A stretch of DNA of 64,000 bases from Halonotius sp046719765 (GTDB lineage: Archaea > Halobacteriota > Halobacteria > Halobacteriales > Haloferacaceae). The notes beneath the pieces are model-generated. The model was not told the DNA's origin and did no database searches. It saw nothing but the letters and a program-made list of their open reading frames with translations. Numbering within the stretch: position 1 is the first letter of the stretch; each line of letters begins with the position of its first letter. A program made the translations under genes and the position numbers. The DNA lies in assembly GCF_046719765.1 (NCBI RefSeq), contig NZ_JABEBY010000015.1:1-64000 (forward strand), in the 5' to 3' direction. Below are positions 17,416 to 25,453 of the stretch, piece after piece.

Positions 17416-17739
17416 ATGGCCGACAACGCGACGACTGACAGCGACGACACCGCACCCGAAACCGACGCCGAGACGACCGCCACCGCCGGCGACATCCATG
17501 CTAGCTACACCGAAACAGCGGGCGAACGCCGCCTCGTCTTCGACCGCGAGGGCCAAACCGCGGTCGTCGCCCAAAACAGCGAGGGATATGCGATGTTGCG
17601 GGTGCGACAGACAGCCGACGGCGACGAACTCGAACGCTACTACGGGTTCGATATGGCACTCGATCACGCCGCGGAACTACTCGGTGTCACCCCCAACGCG
17701 CTCCCGGTGCCGGACGCCGCTGCCGACATGGGGATGTAG
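17416..17739 (+). CDS. Conserved haloarchaeal hypothetical protein
   Basis: 107 residues from the ATG at 17416; longer upstream frames run through the SRP RNA and are discarded. A Thr/Asp/Ala-rich N-terminal tail of about 28 residues precedes a compact domain (GERRLVFDREGQTAVVAQNS, then MLRVRQTADGDELERYYGFDMALDHAAELLG). The fold looks like a small alpha/beta domain. I do not know a function. The adjoining minus-strand gene converges with it, stops 15 bp apart. Confidence 0.65.
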   Translation: MADNATTDSDDTAPETDAETTATAGDIHASYTETAGERRLVFDREGQTAVVAQNSEGYAMLRVRQTADGDELERYYGFDMALDHAAELLGVTPNALPVPDAAADMGM

Positions 17740-17754
17740 CGGGTCGAAGCCGCA

Positions 17755-18477
17755 CTACTCCTCGCCAAACGACGACTGCAGAAAGTCGCTGTCGAGGTGA
17801 TCCCGCCAGTAAAATCGCGGCGCAAAGACGAGGTACGCCACTGCCAAAAACAGCAGCGCGAAGGCAAAAACACGACCGTAGTAGCCCGACGTGAGGATCG
17901 CCAACCCCTGGACAACCCCCATGATCAGCGCGTCCTGTGGGTGGAGATCCGGATAGGTGATCTGTGTCACCATCAGCACCGCGAGCACGCCAACAAGCCC
18001 GATGAGCTGCCAGACCGCGGTGAAGCCGGCCAGGACAGCCGCCGCCAGGATCGTCGCCGCCAGCGTCGTCTGGACGCCCTGGGTTTCCGCGCTGTCGTAG
18101 TCGTAGGCGGTGTACATCCCCAATCGGGTGACCGCCATCGCTACGAACAGCGCGGGCAGGCAGACGCCGACACCGACGACCGCGGGCTCGCCGTTCGGCA
18201 TCCACTGCTCGAAGACGACGGCGACAACGAGAACAGCGGGAGCGACACCGAAGGAGGCGACATCGGCCAGGGAGTCGAGATAGACGCCAGCGGGCGTACT
18301 CCCCCGGCGCCGGGCGACGATCCCATCGAGGGCGTCGGTGATCGCGCCGACGAGGATGAGCCGGGCGGCCAGGGTCACATCGATGAGGGCGGCGGCGGTC
18401 GCCAGAAAGCCGAGGGCGGCGTTGGCGACGGTGACCGCGTCGGCAGCCCCGAGTCGCCCGACGAACCGCGGTTGCAT
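17755..18477 (-). CDS. pssA: CDP-alcohol phosphatidyltransferase, probably archaetidylserine synthase
   Basis: 240 residues with about seven membrane helices. The CDP-alcohol transferase motif is complete: Asp48, Asp51-Gly52, Ala55-Arg56, Gly64, Asp68 and Asp72 (DALDGIVARR...GVYLDSLADV). The family exchanges CMP of a CDP-lipid for an alcohol; the SLADVASFG form is typical of serine-type enzymes, so CDP-archaeol plus serine is the likely reaction. In haloarchaea such an enzyme supports phospholipid synthesis and archaeosortase lipid anchoring. No decarboxylase (PssD) is next to it. Confidence 0.8.
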   Translation of the reverse strand: MQPRFVGRLGAADAVTVANAALGFLATAAALIDVTLAARLILVGAITDALDGIVARRRGSTPAGVYLDSLADVASFGVAPAVLVVAVVFEQWMPNGEPAVVGVGVCLPALFVAMAVTRLGMYTAYDYDSAETQGVQTTLAATILAAAVLAGFTAVWQLIGLVGVLAVLMVTQITYPDLHPQDALIMGVVQGLAILTSGYYGRVFAFALLFLAVAYLVFAPRFYWRDHLDSDFLQSSFGEE

Positions 18478-18570
18478 ATCTGCTCGTTGGCCAGTGGGAG
18501 GTTATGTGTTGTTATCTTCGTGGCCGAGGCCTCAACAGCAGTGGCTGACAGCCGGTCGAACCACGCGGCC

Positions 18571-18576
18571 TATATG
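18571..18576 (+). promoter_or_regulatory. TATA box of the halocyanin gene (leaderless)
   Basis: tatatg lies 27 bp upstream of the ATG at 18598, the spacing expected if transcription begins at or next to the start codon, as is common in haloarchaea. Confidence 0.55.
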
Positions 18577-18597
18577 GCTCCCATCCCTAGCCGATGT

Positions 18598-19023
18598 ATG
18601 GTCGAGTTGCGGACGCGACGGCGGATACTGGCCACCCTCGGTACCGCCGGGGTGGGCGGCCTCGCGGGCTGTCTCAGCACCTTCGATCGCCCCGAGTACG
18701 ACATCGGGATGCGAGCGACAGCCTTCGCCCCCGAAGAGATCACCGTCGACGCCGGAACAACCGTTGTCTGGCGAAACACGAGCGCCCGCGGCCACACCGT
18801 CACCGCCTACGAGAGCAGCCTCCCGGAGGGAGCAGCCTTCTTCGCCAGCGGCGGCTACAACTCAACCGACGAAGCCCGAGAAGCCTGGCACAACGACAGC
18901 GGCGGCCGCATCGAAACCAGCGAAACGTTCAGCCACACCTTCGAGATCCCCGGCGAGTACAACTACGTCTGTATCCCCCATGAGACCAGCAACATGGTTG
19001 GTACCGTCGTTGTCGAAGAGTAA
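18598..19023 (+). CDS. Halocyanin-like blue copper lipoprotein
   Basis: 141 residues from the ATG at 18598. The N-terminus has a Tat motif (RTRRRILATLG) and a lipobox GLAGC with Cys25, so it is exported folded and lipid-anchored on the outside of the membrane. The rest is a plastocyanin/azurin domain with type-1 copper ligands His66 (RGHTVTAY), Cys125, His128 and Met133 (CIPHETSNMVG). Halocyanins shuttle electrons in the respiratory chain. A single copper domain is present. Electron partner is not nearby. Confidence 0.92.
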   Translation: MVELRTRRRILATLGTAGVGGLAGCLSTFDRPEYDIGMRATAFAPEEITVDAGTTVVWRNTSARGHTVTAYESSLPEGAAFFASGGYNSTDEAREAWHNDSGGRIETSETFSHTFEIPGEYNYVCIPHETSNMVGTVVVEE

Positions 19024-19068
19024 TCGCGTCGCTGGGTGCGGTGAAAATGCGAAAATGTGGTCGCCGGT

Positions 19069-19719
19069 TTAGTCGTCGGCCACGTCTTCGGCGATGTCGT
19101 CTTCGTCGACATCGACGGCGGTGGCTTCCTCTTCGGCCAGCTCTTCGGGGCGGGCTTCGAGTTCGAGCTTTGTCACTTCGACGCGCCGCAGCGGGTAGAT
19201 CTGTTTGGCTTCGCCGTAGATCGCCGACGAGAGCCGGCCTTCGATAACGCTGTCGGCCAGCTCCTCGAAGGTGCGCTCTGCGGCGGCCTCCTCGACGAGG
19301 TCGATCATGACACGCCGGATGGCGTGCTCTTGGCTGTTGTCGGCCTTCTTCGTCGTGAAGGCGACGGGCTGGATCTTCACGCGGTAGTCGTCGGTCGTGA
19401 CGACCGTGATGTTGGCCTCGGTTTTCGAGGCCCCGCGGCGGACGAGGCTGCGCAGGTAATCCCGCGTCAGCTCGTGTTTGATGAACTCGGTGTAGGCCGT
19501 ATCCGAGCCCACGTCGTCGATCTTGAACGTGAGTTTGGTGTTGTCTGATCCGGCGTCATCCGTGATGTCGCCGAGGGTCGTCTCGATGGTGCGGCCGACG
19601 ACCTGCTGTGGCTCTTCGGCGATGGTCTCACCGAGTTCGGCCCGGTCGAACTGCTCGGGGGCCTGTACGGTGTACCATCGTTTTCCGTCCTGTTGCTGTG
19701 AAACTGATCGTTCGCTCAT
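19069..19719 (-). CDS. rps3ae: 30S ribosomal protein S3Ae (eS1)
   Basis: 216 residues. Family hallmarks are KRWYTVQAPEQFDRAELGET at the start, the KHELTRDYLRSLVRRGASKTEA helix and IYPLRRVEVTKLELEARPEEL near the end. It adds a long acidic tail. Its ATG overlaps the stop of pcc1 by four bases, so translation is coupled. Last gene of the four-gene operon rps15-recJ-like-pcc1-rps3ae. Confidence 0.95.
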   Translation of the reverse strand: MSERSVSQQQDGKRWYTVQAPEQFDRAELGETIAEEPQQVVGRTIETTLGDITDDAGSDNTKLTFKIDDVGSDTAYTEFIKHELTRDYLRSLVRRGASKTEANITVVTTDDYRVKIQPVAFTTKKADNSQEHAIRRVMIDLVEEAAAERTFEELADSVIEGRLSSAIYGEAKQIYPLRRVEVTKLELEARPEELAEEEATAVDVDEDDIAEDVADD

Positions 19720-20099
19720 GATTGGGTTGTGTTGTCTGTCGTAGGTTCGGCTGCTGTGCTGTCCTCGGTCGGGGCGATGTCGGAATCCGCGTCGGCGTCG
19801 TCGCCAGCGTCGGTGTCGGTCGCGTCGTCACCAGCGTCGGCTGCCGTGTCGACGGCATCGAGTACCGCCTCGGCGACACCAAGGTTGACAACGTAGTCAT
19901 CGACGGTCGACTGCAGCCCCCCGGTCGTATCACGGTCGATCTCGGTCGTGACGGTCGTCGCCTCGACCCGCGTCGTCATCGACGCGGTGTTGTCGGGGAC
20001 GACCGCGCGGGCGACGCGCTCTGCGCGCGTCGGTGTCGCGTACGACGTTGTCACGGTCGCATTACAGGCGACCGCGCAGTGGGTAGTGGCGTCAGTCAT
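19716..20099 (-). CDS. pcc1: KEOPS complex subunit Pcc1
   Basis: 127 residues counted from the ATG at 20099. The Pcc1 core is CAVACNATVTTSYATPTRAERVARAV then TASMTTRVEATTVTTEIDRD and STVDDYVVNLGVAEAVLD. The final 45 residues are an acidic, low-complexity tail. Pcc1 dimerises Kae1 within KEOPS, which makes the t6A modification of tRNAs reading ANN codons. It overlaps the upstream recJ-like gene by eight bases and rps3ae by four. Confidence 0.88.
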   Translation of the reverse strand: MTDATTHCAVACNATVTTSYATPTRAERVARAVVPDNTASMTTRVEATTVTTEIDRDTTGGLQSTVDDYVVNLGVAEAVLDAVDTAADAGDDATDTDAGDDADADSDIAPTEDSTAAEPTTDNTTQS

Positions 20100-21333
20100 C
20101 GGCGAGTGCCTCCCTGACCGCGGCAATTAACTCACCGTCGGCGACGCTGTCGTCGACAGCGAGTGTTGCGTTCGTCGGCGTTCCGCCGGCGTCGCCATCG
20201 AACTCGCGGGCGACAGTCGCCGTTGCGTCGTCGAGCCCACGTGGCCCGGTTGCCGCGAGGGCGGCCCGGCGGCGGCCGTCGATCGGCTCGCTGACGACGA
20301 GTGCGACGGGCTCCGGCGAGCGGAACTCCCGTGCGAGGCGGGCGACCGTCGGCAACACCGACAGGCGATCCGTCTCGACACGGAGGACGTAGACGCCATC
20401 GTAGCGACCCGTTGTCGGCGCGTCGAGTGCGGCATGCGCCGCGGCGGCGTGATCGCGCCAGGTCTCAACCGCCTCGCTGACGGCTTCGGGCGCGCCGAAC
20501 GCGAGTGATACCGCTACCCCCGGTGCCTCGCGGGCGAGTGCTGACAGCACGTCAGCGTAGCCGCCAAGCGTGGCGAAGGGTGTGGTCGGCGTCGCATACG
20601 GCCGGAGTGCGGCCTCGACCGAATCGGCAGCCTGTGGGGCAGCCGGGTCGGCGGTTGCCGCCTCGACGGCGACAGCGGAGGCGAGCTGTGTCCGTGTTTC
20701 CGCGTCGATCTCGGTGTCCGAATCGGTCGGGATGCCAAGATCAGCGAGGAGTTCGCCAGCGGCGTCGACAGCACCCGAGAAGGGCGCGTCGAGCCGCGTC
20801 GAGTGGGCGAGATCGGTGGCAAGGTCGGCGGTCGGCACCGCAACACCGGGTCGACGCTCAACGAGGGCGGCCGACTCAGCCGCCGCGAGGAGGTCGTCAC
20901 CTCCGGCTCCGCCGGGTGTCTCGCCGGCGGCGATGACGCCCGCTAAGGCGAGCACCGGGTCGGGATCGACACCGAGTTCGCGGCTGATCGCCGCGGCCGC
21001 AACGCTCGCCGGCTGGCGGTCATCGCGGGCTGGCACCGCGAGTTCAGCCGGGCCGCGCTGGCCGCGACTGACCACGATGGTTTGGCTGTCGTCAGGCTCG
21101 CCGTCGCTCTCCTCGCCGTCGATAATGTCGCCGGACGGATCCGCCGAGACGTGGACGCGGAACGGGATCTCCCGGTCGCGGAGTGCGACCGCCAGCAGGC
21201 CACAGGCGGCGAGTGCGTCGCCGTCGGCGTGGCCGAAGAGGCGGACGAACGGCGCGGCCGCTACCGCCGAGGCCACCGTGCTGGCGGCGTCGGGATCGGC
21301 TGCGGCTGCGGCGTCAGTCCGGGAGTCCGACAT
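20092..21333 (-). CDS. DHH-family RecJ-like protein
   Basis: 413 residues. The N-terminal DHH-like motif is FGHADGDALAACGLLAVAL (about 34-52), a variant of the DHD site. The C-terminal segment is a DHHA1-like substrate domain (RYDGVYVLRVE, ALVVSEPIDGRRRAALAATG). The expected second DHH triad is not obvious, and the central part (115-200) is Ala-rich, so it may be a non-catalytic GINS-associated RecJ-like protein rather than an active nuclease. In haloarchaea it characteristically sits between rps15 and pcc1, as here. Confidence 0.72.
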   Translation of the reverse strand: MSDSRTDAAAAADPDAASTVASAVAAAPFVRLFGHADGDALAACGLLAVALRDREIPFRVHVSADPSGDIIDGEESDGEPDDSQTIVVSRGQRGPAELAVPARDDRQPASVAAAAISRELGVDPDPVLALAGVIAAGETPGGAGGDDLLAAAESAALVERRPGVAVPTADLATDLAHSTRLDAPFSGAVDAAGELLADLGIPTDSDTEIDAETRTQLASAVAVEAATADPAAPQAADSVEAALRPYATPTTPFATLGGYADVLSALAREAPGVAVSLAFGAPEAVSEAVETWRDHAAAAHAALDAPTTGRYDGVYVLRVETDRLSVLPTVARLAREFRSPEPVALVVSEPIDGRRRAALAATGPRGLDDATATVAREFDGDAGGTPTNATLAVDDSVADGELIAAVREALADD

Positions 21334-21339
21334 GATCGC

Positions 21340-21804
21340 TTATTCGAGGAGTTCTGTCGCTTGCTCGTAGCTGTAGTTGAAGTCCGCGTCGATCTCGTCG
21401 CCGCGGTAGTAGTTGGCGAGGCGACGGATCTTCGACTCCGTGTTCTGGAGTGCGCGTTTGTTCTGGTGGTCTTGGCCGTTCTCATCGAGGTGCTCAGTGA
21501 GCGTGATTGCGCGCTCCATGAGCCGCCGAAGGTCTTCAGGGAGTTCCGGCGCGGCGTCGTGTTCCTCGAGGATCTCGCCGACCTTCTTGCCGGTGGCGAG
21601 TTTGACGTTCGGGATCGGCGTCCCTTTGACGCCCTCATCGCGGAGTTTCATCCCGATGACGCTGGGGTCATGTCCCTGTTCGGCGAGTTCAACGACGCGA
21701 TCCTCGATGGCGTCGGCGTCGACATCGCTCCATTCGGCTGGTTCGTCTGCCGCCGGGCGATCCGATCCGGATGAGCCACGGCGACGGGTATGCATTCGTG
21801 CCAT
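21340..21804 (-). CDS. rps15: 30S ribosomal protein S15
   Basis: 154 residues from the ATG at 21804 (MARMHTRRRGSSGSDRP); the open frame upstream to 21912 is not used. Family features are DPSVIGMKLRDEGVKGTPIPNVK and the C-terminal ESKIRRLANYYRG. First gene of the operon; the recJ-like gene starts six bases after its stop. The 250 bp between it and the divergent tRNA must contain promoters of both. Confidence 0.95.
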   Translation of the reverse strand: MARMHTRRRGSSGSDRPAADEPAEWSDVDADAIEDRVVELAEQGHDPSVIGMKLRDEGVKGTPIPNVKLATGKKVGEILEEHDAAPELPEDLRRLMERAITLTEHLDENGQDHQNKRALQNTESKIRRLANYYRGDEIDADFNYSYEQATELLE

Positions 21805-22055
21805 TGTTAGGTTGGAACGGCACAGGCCGCAGAAACGACGTGTCCACACAGCCCCGAGACGACAGACTGGTCGCCGCGGGCTGGTGGCGCACTGTCGCAA
21901 TCCCAAGCCCAAACGGGCGAGTCAGAGTTACGACTGTGCTGTTCCCAGCGATTGGTCGCTGCTGTGGGCGTTAATGGCTTTCTATTCGCCGACAGGCTCA
22001 TTACCCCGAGTCGAAGGCCTTAATACCAAAACCGGGGAACGACAGATTGCGTTGC

Positions 22056-22127
22056 GGGCTCGTAGATCAGCGGTAGATCATCCCCCTGGCACGGGGAAGG
22101 CCGCGGGTTCAAATCCCGCCGAGTCCA
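22056..22127 (+). tRNA. tRNA-Ala (GGC)
   Basis: Cloverleaf reads cleanly. Acceptor 22056-22062 pairs with 22120-22126, and includes the G3-U70 pair that identifies alanine tRNAs. D arm gatc/gatc is at 22065-22079. The anticodon stem is tcccc/gggga with loop ctggcac, so anticodon GGC. The T arm is gcggg-ttcaaat-cccgc at 22103-22119, with A73 at 22127. No intron and no encoded CCA. A TATA-like ttaata lies near 22019-22024. Confidence 0.95.
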
Positions 22128-22240
22128 TTTCTGAACGAAGTGAAGAAATGGACGAGTCGAGCGCGAGCGTAGCGAGCGCGTGGATTTGCAACCCTCTCAG
22201 TCGCGCGCAGCGAACGGAGTGAGCGAGCACGTCTGGGTCT

Positions 22241-22260
22241 GGTTCAAATCCCGCCGAGTC
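22241..22260 (+). repeat. Copy of the tRNA-Ala 3' end (attachment-site-like)
   Basis: The 20 bases at 22241-22260 (ggttcaaatcccgccgagtc) repeat exactly the T-loop and acceptor end of the tRNA gene at 22106-22125, 135 bp downstream and in the same orientation. Duplicated tRNA 3' ends are the classic footprint of integrase-driven elements. No integrase is present between the copies, so this would be a scar. Confidence 0.7.
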
Positions 22261-22285
22261 TGTCAGGCTGTTTGTTTGCGGGAGT

Positions 22286-22296
22286 CCCGCCGAGTC
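22286..22296 (+). repeat. Second partial copy of the tRNA-Ala 3' end
   Basis: cccgccgagtc at 22286-22296 matches the last part of the tRNA acceptor end (22115-22125), a second and shorter copy 160-170 bp downstream of the tRNA. At 11 bases it could be chance alone, but its place beside the 20-base copy favours a common origin. Confidence 0.45.
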
Positions 22297-22440
22297 GATC
22301 ACGCTGGTCGCTCACAGGAGTCCCACACGAACCCCACCAGCAGTCGGGCGATGACAGCGGCGAATGATCGCTCATTGCCGTTGATGACACGTCGGAACCT
22401 CGCTGTCCTTGCCCGGCTGTACTGCCGCACATATGCGAAA

Positions 22441-22466
22441 CACCGACATTTAGTATCGTGTCGGTG
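22441..22466. promoter_or_regulatory. Perfect inverted repeat around the TATA region of the next gene
   Basis: caccgaca (22441-22448) and tgtcggtg (22459-22466) are perfect 8-base inverted arms with a 10-base spacer (tttagtatcg) between them. The TATA-like tttagta in the spacer is about 27 bp upstream of the ATG at 22479, so transcription would be leaderless. A dimeric regulator on the arms would block TBP. The gene's C-terminal HTH-like helix makes self-regulation possible, but that is speculative. Confidence 0.6.
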
Positions 22467-22478
22467 GATACAGCACAT

Positions 22479-22994
22479 ATGGGTTCGACGGCAGACAAAG
22501 CATGTATCATCCCCGACCCGTTCCCGACAACAGCCGATGGGATCGAGGCTGCCGACTGGGGGTACCGGACAGCCAGGGTCGAAGAGGAGTTTGCGGACGG
22601 CGGGATGATCGTCTCGTTCAACTGCGCCGGCGAGAAGTTCGCCCCGCTCACTGGCGGGCTGTACTACGTGCCACCAAACGGCGACGACAGCCCAGAGCCG
22701 ACACACGAACTCTGGTATAACGTTCGCGGGAGCTACCACCGAGACGAACGCCGCCGTCGGGCGATGATAATCGGTCGGCTCAACGAGCGAACCGGCTTCT
22801 GGTGGGCCGAGTCAGATCGCACCGATCCGACAACTGTCCCGCTTGAGGTGGCGACTGACGGCCAGAAAGCCATCGCTGCCTATCTCTTTGGCCTCCATCG
22901 GATGGACACCGAACAGATAGCCGACCAACTGCAAAAAGCCGAGCCGACGGTTCGCCAATACCTCAGCGATTACAAGGCCGATCGGATTGAGTAA
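22479..22994 (+). CDS. Hypothetical protein with C-terminal HTH-like segment
   Basis: 171 residues from the ATG at 22479 (a GTG at 22458 would add seven). The first two thirds form a domain I do not recognise (GGMIVSFNCAGEKFAPLTGG, then HELWYNVRGSYHRDERRRR). The last 35 residues (MDTEQIADQLQKAEPTVRQYL and a short basic tail) read as a helix-turn-helix. It may be a transcription regulator. It stands alone, next to a tRNA with integration scars, so it could be a leftover of an integrated element. Confidence 0.6.
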   Translation: MGSTADKACIIPDPFPTTADGIEAADWGYRTARVEEEFADGGMIVSFNCAGEKFAPLTGGLYYVPPNGDDSPEPTHELWYNVRGSYHRDERRRRAMIIGRLNERTGFWWAESDRTDPTTVPLEVATDGQKAIAAYLFGLHRMDTEQIADQLQKAEPTVRQYLSDYKADRIE

Positions 22995-23242
22995 TCCGTA
23001 CGAACTACCAAGCCACAAACAGCCGTCGAACTGATCCCGGTAGCGACATCCACGATCGTTCGTTCCGGCGTGGATACCGACCGCAGCGGGAGCCAGCGGG
23101 TTATCGGTCGAACGTCTCACTCTGAGAGCAATTCAACCGAGCAAGCAGGGCGGGCACTGTGAACACCGGCAGTCGCAGTACCTATTTGATCACTGAGAGG
23201 AACCCATAGTATTTTCATCATCACAGTTTGTAGCTATACCGT

Positions 23243-23482
23243 GTGGGCACAGATCGTGACCGGGTGTGGGCGGGCGTCCTCCAGGTGTCAAACGAGCAGG
23301 CTGGCTTCTCAGTCGAGGAGGTGAGCCGTGTCTGTGAGGAACTGTTCGGCGATGACGCGCCGCCAGAAGCAACGATCACCGACGCGATAGACACGATGGC
23401 CGACTGGGGTGTGTTGGAGTCGTTCGGCTTTGATAGCGGCACGACCTACTACATGCTGACCGACGAGGAGATCGCCCCCTGA
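23243..23482 (+). CDS. Small winged-helix-like protein
   Basis: 79 residues from a GTG at 23243. The middle part, with FSVEEVSRVCEELFGDD then TITDAIDTMADWGVLESF, has the helix spacing of a winged helix, and the end (TTYYMLTDEEIAP) would be the wing. No DNA-binding residues stand out. Start is uncertain because no ATG is available upstream. The 250 bp before it (22995-23242) contain no gene I can support. Confidence 0.5.
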   Translation: MGTDRDRVWAGVLQVSNEQAGFSVEEVSRVCEELFGDDAPPEATITDAIDTMADWGVLESFGFDSGTTYYMLTDEEIAP

Positions 23483-23525
23483 GCTGCACCGCGAGGAGGA
23501 GCACAGTGCGTTTGAAACGAGCGTT

Positions 23526-24755
23526 TTACCCCCAGATAGCCTTCTCCGAACCGTTATCCAGCCGTGACTGGATCATCGAGGCAAGCTCGTGGGCCGCGGA
23601 GTCTTCCTCAACAGAGTCAAGGAAGGCGGTGAGCTTCTGATCGACGAGCGCGGGATCAAGCGTCGTTAACCCCGCTGCCGCGATGATTCTGAGATAGTCA
23701 TCCTCGTGGGTTAACGCCGACAGCAAGCTATCGACGGTGTCCTCGGTCGCGGTTTCGAGTTGGCCCAACAGCCAGGCCGCGTTGCGCTGTTCCGGTTTGT
23801 GTGGGGAGTCATCGACGATCGATGCAAACGCATCCGACACGGCAGCGTCGACATCCTCGCCCATCTCAGCAAGGGCCTGCTGGCGAACCGTGTGGCCCTC
23901 CTCGAAATCGGATTCGGTGAAGGTGGTGATCAACCCCTCGGCGGCCTCCTGACGCACCGCCTCGTCGGCGTCGTCGTCCAGTTCGTCGACGATCAGATCG
24001 ACCGCCTCATCCGGCGCAAGCCGGCCGATCTCGCTGATCGCGCAGGCTTTGAGTTCGGGATCCGTCCCCCGCGAGGCCGTGAGCAACGCCTCGTAGGCAC
24101 CATCGGTGCCGATAGCGACCAACGCTTCGACCGCGGCCTGTTTGGTGCGGCGGATCTGTTCGTCGTCGGCGGACTGATACCTGGTGTCGTCGTCGATCCG
24201 CAGATAGCTCTTGATCGGCGTGACAAACGTCTCATCGCCGACCGCCCCGCTGGCCTCGATTGCGCGGCGGAGCACACGCAGATCCGTCTCCCGTTGGATC
24301 GTCGTCCGGAGCTTTTCGGTCGTGGTGGGGCTGCCAACGCGTTCAAAGCCGACGACAGCGAGATAGCGGAGTTCGGGCCACTGTCGCTCGTGCCATTTGG
24401 TCAAGATTAGCGGGTACGGCGTCTCCGTCGGCGTCGATTCGGGTGCCATCTCCAGTCGGGTGATAATATTGTCGGCGATCGACTCATCGATAGCGAGAAG
24501 GGTTTTGACGACGTTCGCCCGCACCGCGTCGCTGGGATCGGTGCGCACGGCGTCAACGAGTGCTTTGCGTCTGGCGGGGGTTATCTGTTCGTTGAACCCC
24601 CCGACCGATTCGGCGAGCACACCGGCCGCGCCGTACCGAACATCCTCCTCCTCGTGGGTTCGGAGATAGCGGATGAGTTCATCGTAGGCCCCCCGGCTCG
24701 AAAGCGAGTACAGATGATCGAACAGCTCTGAGGGGGGTTCGTCTACCATTACCAC
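23526..24755 (-). CDS. HEAT-repeat protein
   Basis: 409 residues from the GTG at 24755, or 407 from the ATG at 24749. The TATA-like tract read on the minus strand at 24776-24785 (ctatattttt) supports leaderless initiation near 24755. The whole protein is a HEAT solenoid: EEDVRYGAAGVLAESVGG, DPELKACAISEIGRLAPDEA and EAVRQEAAEGLITTFTESD are typical units. Likely a scaffold or adaptor; no enzyme motif. A second HEAT protein is at 4802-6637. Confidence 0.85.
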   Translation of the reverse strand: MVMVDEPPSELFDHLYSLSSRGAYDELIRYLRTHEEEDVRYGAAGVLAESVGGFNEQITPARRKALVDAVRTDPSDAVRANVVKTLLAIDESIADNIITRLEMAPESTPTETPYPLILTKWHERQWPELRYLAVVGFERVGSPTTTEKLRTTIQRETDLRVLRRAIEASGAVGDETFVTPIKSYLRIDDDTRYQSADDEQIRRTKQAAVEALVAIGTDGAYEALLTASRGTDPELKACAISEIGRLAPDEAVDLIVDELDDDADEAVRQEAAEGLITTFTESDFEEGHTVRQQALAEMGEDVDAAVSDAFASIVDDSPHKPEQRNAAWLLGQLETATEDTVDSLLSALTHEDDYLRIIAAAGLTTLDPALVDQKLTAFLDSVEEDSAAHELASMIQSRLDNGSEKAIWG

Positions 24756-24818
24756 ACGCTACGCGGAGCAGAATCAAAAATATAGTGGCACAATAACTGA
24801 TTAGCGACGTAGAAGGTG

Positions 24819-25307
24819 TCACTCAGTTGTTGACTGTTCGGTGACAGTAAGCACCTCGATCTCGAAGTGGAGTGTCTCGCCGGCCAGCGGCGGATTGAAA
24901 TCCACCGTTGAGATATCATCGTCGACAGCGGTGATCTCCGCGGCCGCACCCTGTTCGGTTTCGACGTACTGACCGACCTCCGGGCGTTGGCCGCCGAGGG
25001 TGGCTGTGAGTTCGTCGGTTGCGTACTCCTGGACATGCTCCTCCGACCACTCTCCGTACCCTCGCTCCGGTGGGACGTCGATCGATTCGGTGTCGCCCTC
25101 GGCCAATCCTGGCAGTGCCTCCTCGATGCCGGTGATCACCTCGCCGGCGCCGACAGCGACCGTCAGCGGGGTGAACTCACGGTCGGGCTGGGCCTCAGCG
25201 AGCCCGGATTCGGCGGCGACAGCCTCGCGTGAGGTATCAAAGACAGTTCCCTCGTCGGTACGACCGACATACTTGATGACGACCTCGTCGCCGGCTTCGA
25301 TTGTCAT
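24819..25307 (-). CDS. FKBP-type peptidyl-prolyl isomerase (SlyD-like)
   Basis: 162 residues. The FKBP part is split: the N-terminal MTIEAGDEVVIKYVGRTDEGTVFDTS and VITGIEEALPGLAEGD and the C-terminal VDFNPPLAGETLHFEIEVL, with an insert-in-flap region in between. This is the short SlyD/archaeal-FKBP build, which gives isomerase plus chaperone activity. No metal-rich histidine tail is present. It follows a leader region of unknown content and precedes the HEAT gene, same strand. Confidence 0.93.
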   Translation of the reverse strand: MTIEAGDEVVIKYVGRTDEGTVFDTSREAVAAESGLAEAQPDREFTPLTVAVGAGEVITGIEEALPGLAEGDTESIDVPPERGYGEWSEEHVQEYATDELTATLGGQRPEVGQYVETEQGAAAEITAVDDDISTVDFNPPLAGETLHFEIEVLTVTEQSTTE

Positions 25308-25453
25308 ACAACAGATACATCACCGACCGGAATAGCACTTGCGGTTGGTTCCACTTGGATGGGACGCGCCTGGCTGTCTGTGGGTTGGTGGCAGGCTGGC
25401 GATGAGCTGGCGGGAGACTGGTGCTGAGATGTCTCACGCCGACGGGACTGGGA

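Larger units (their letters stand above)
22128..22440. other. Gene-poor tract behind tRNA-Ala
   Basis: No credible gene is seen in this interval. It holds the two partial tRNA copies and a stretch with gagcgcgagcgtagcgagcg. Possible hybrid of an old integration site and the promoter region of the next gene. Confidence 0.5.

Noticed and set aside
17177..17800. 207-codon frame across the SRP RNA and hypothetical gene
   Set aside because: It crosses the structured RNA and lies in another frame from the gene at 17416.
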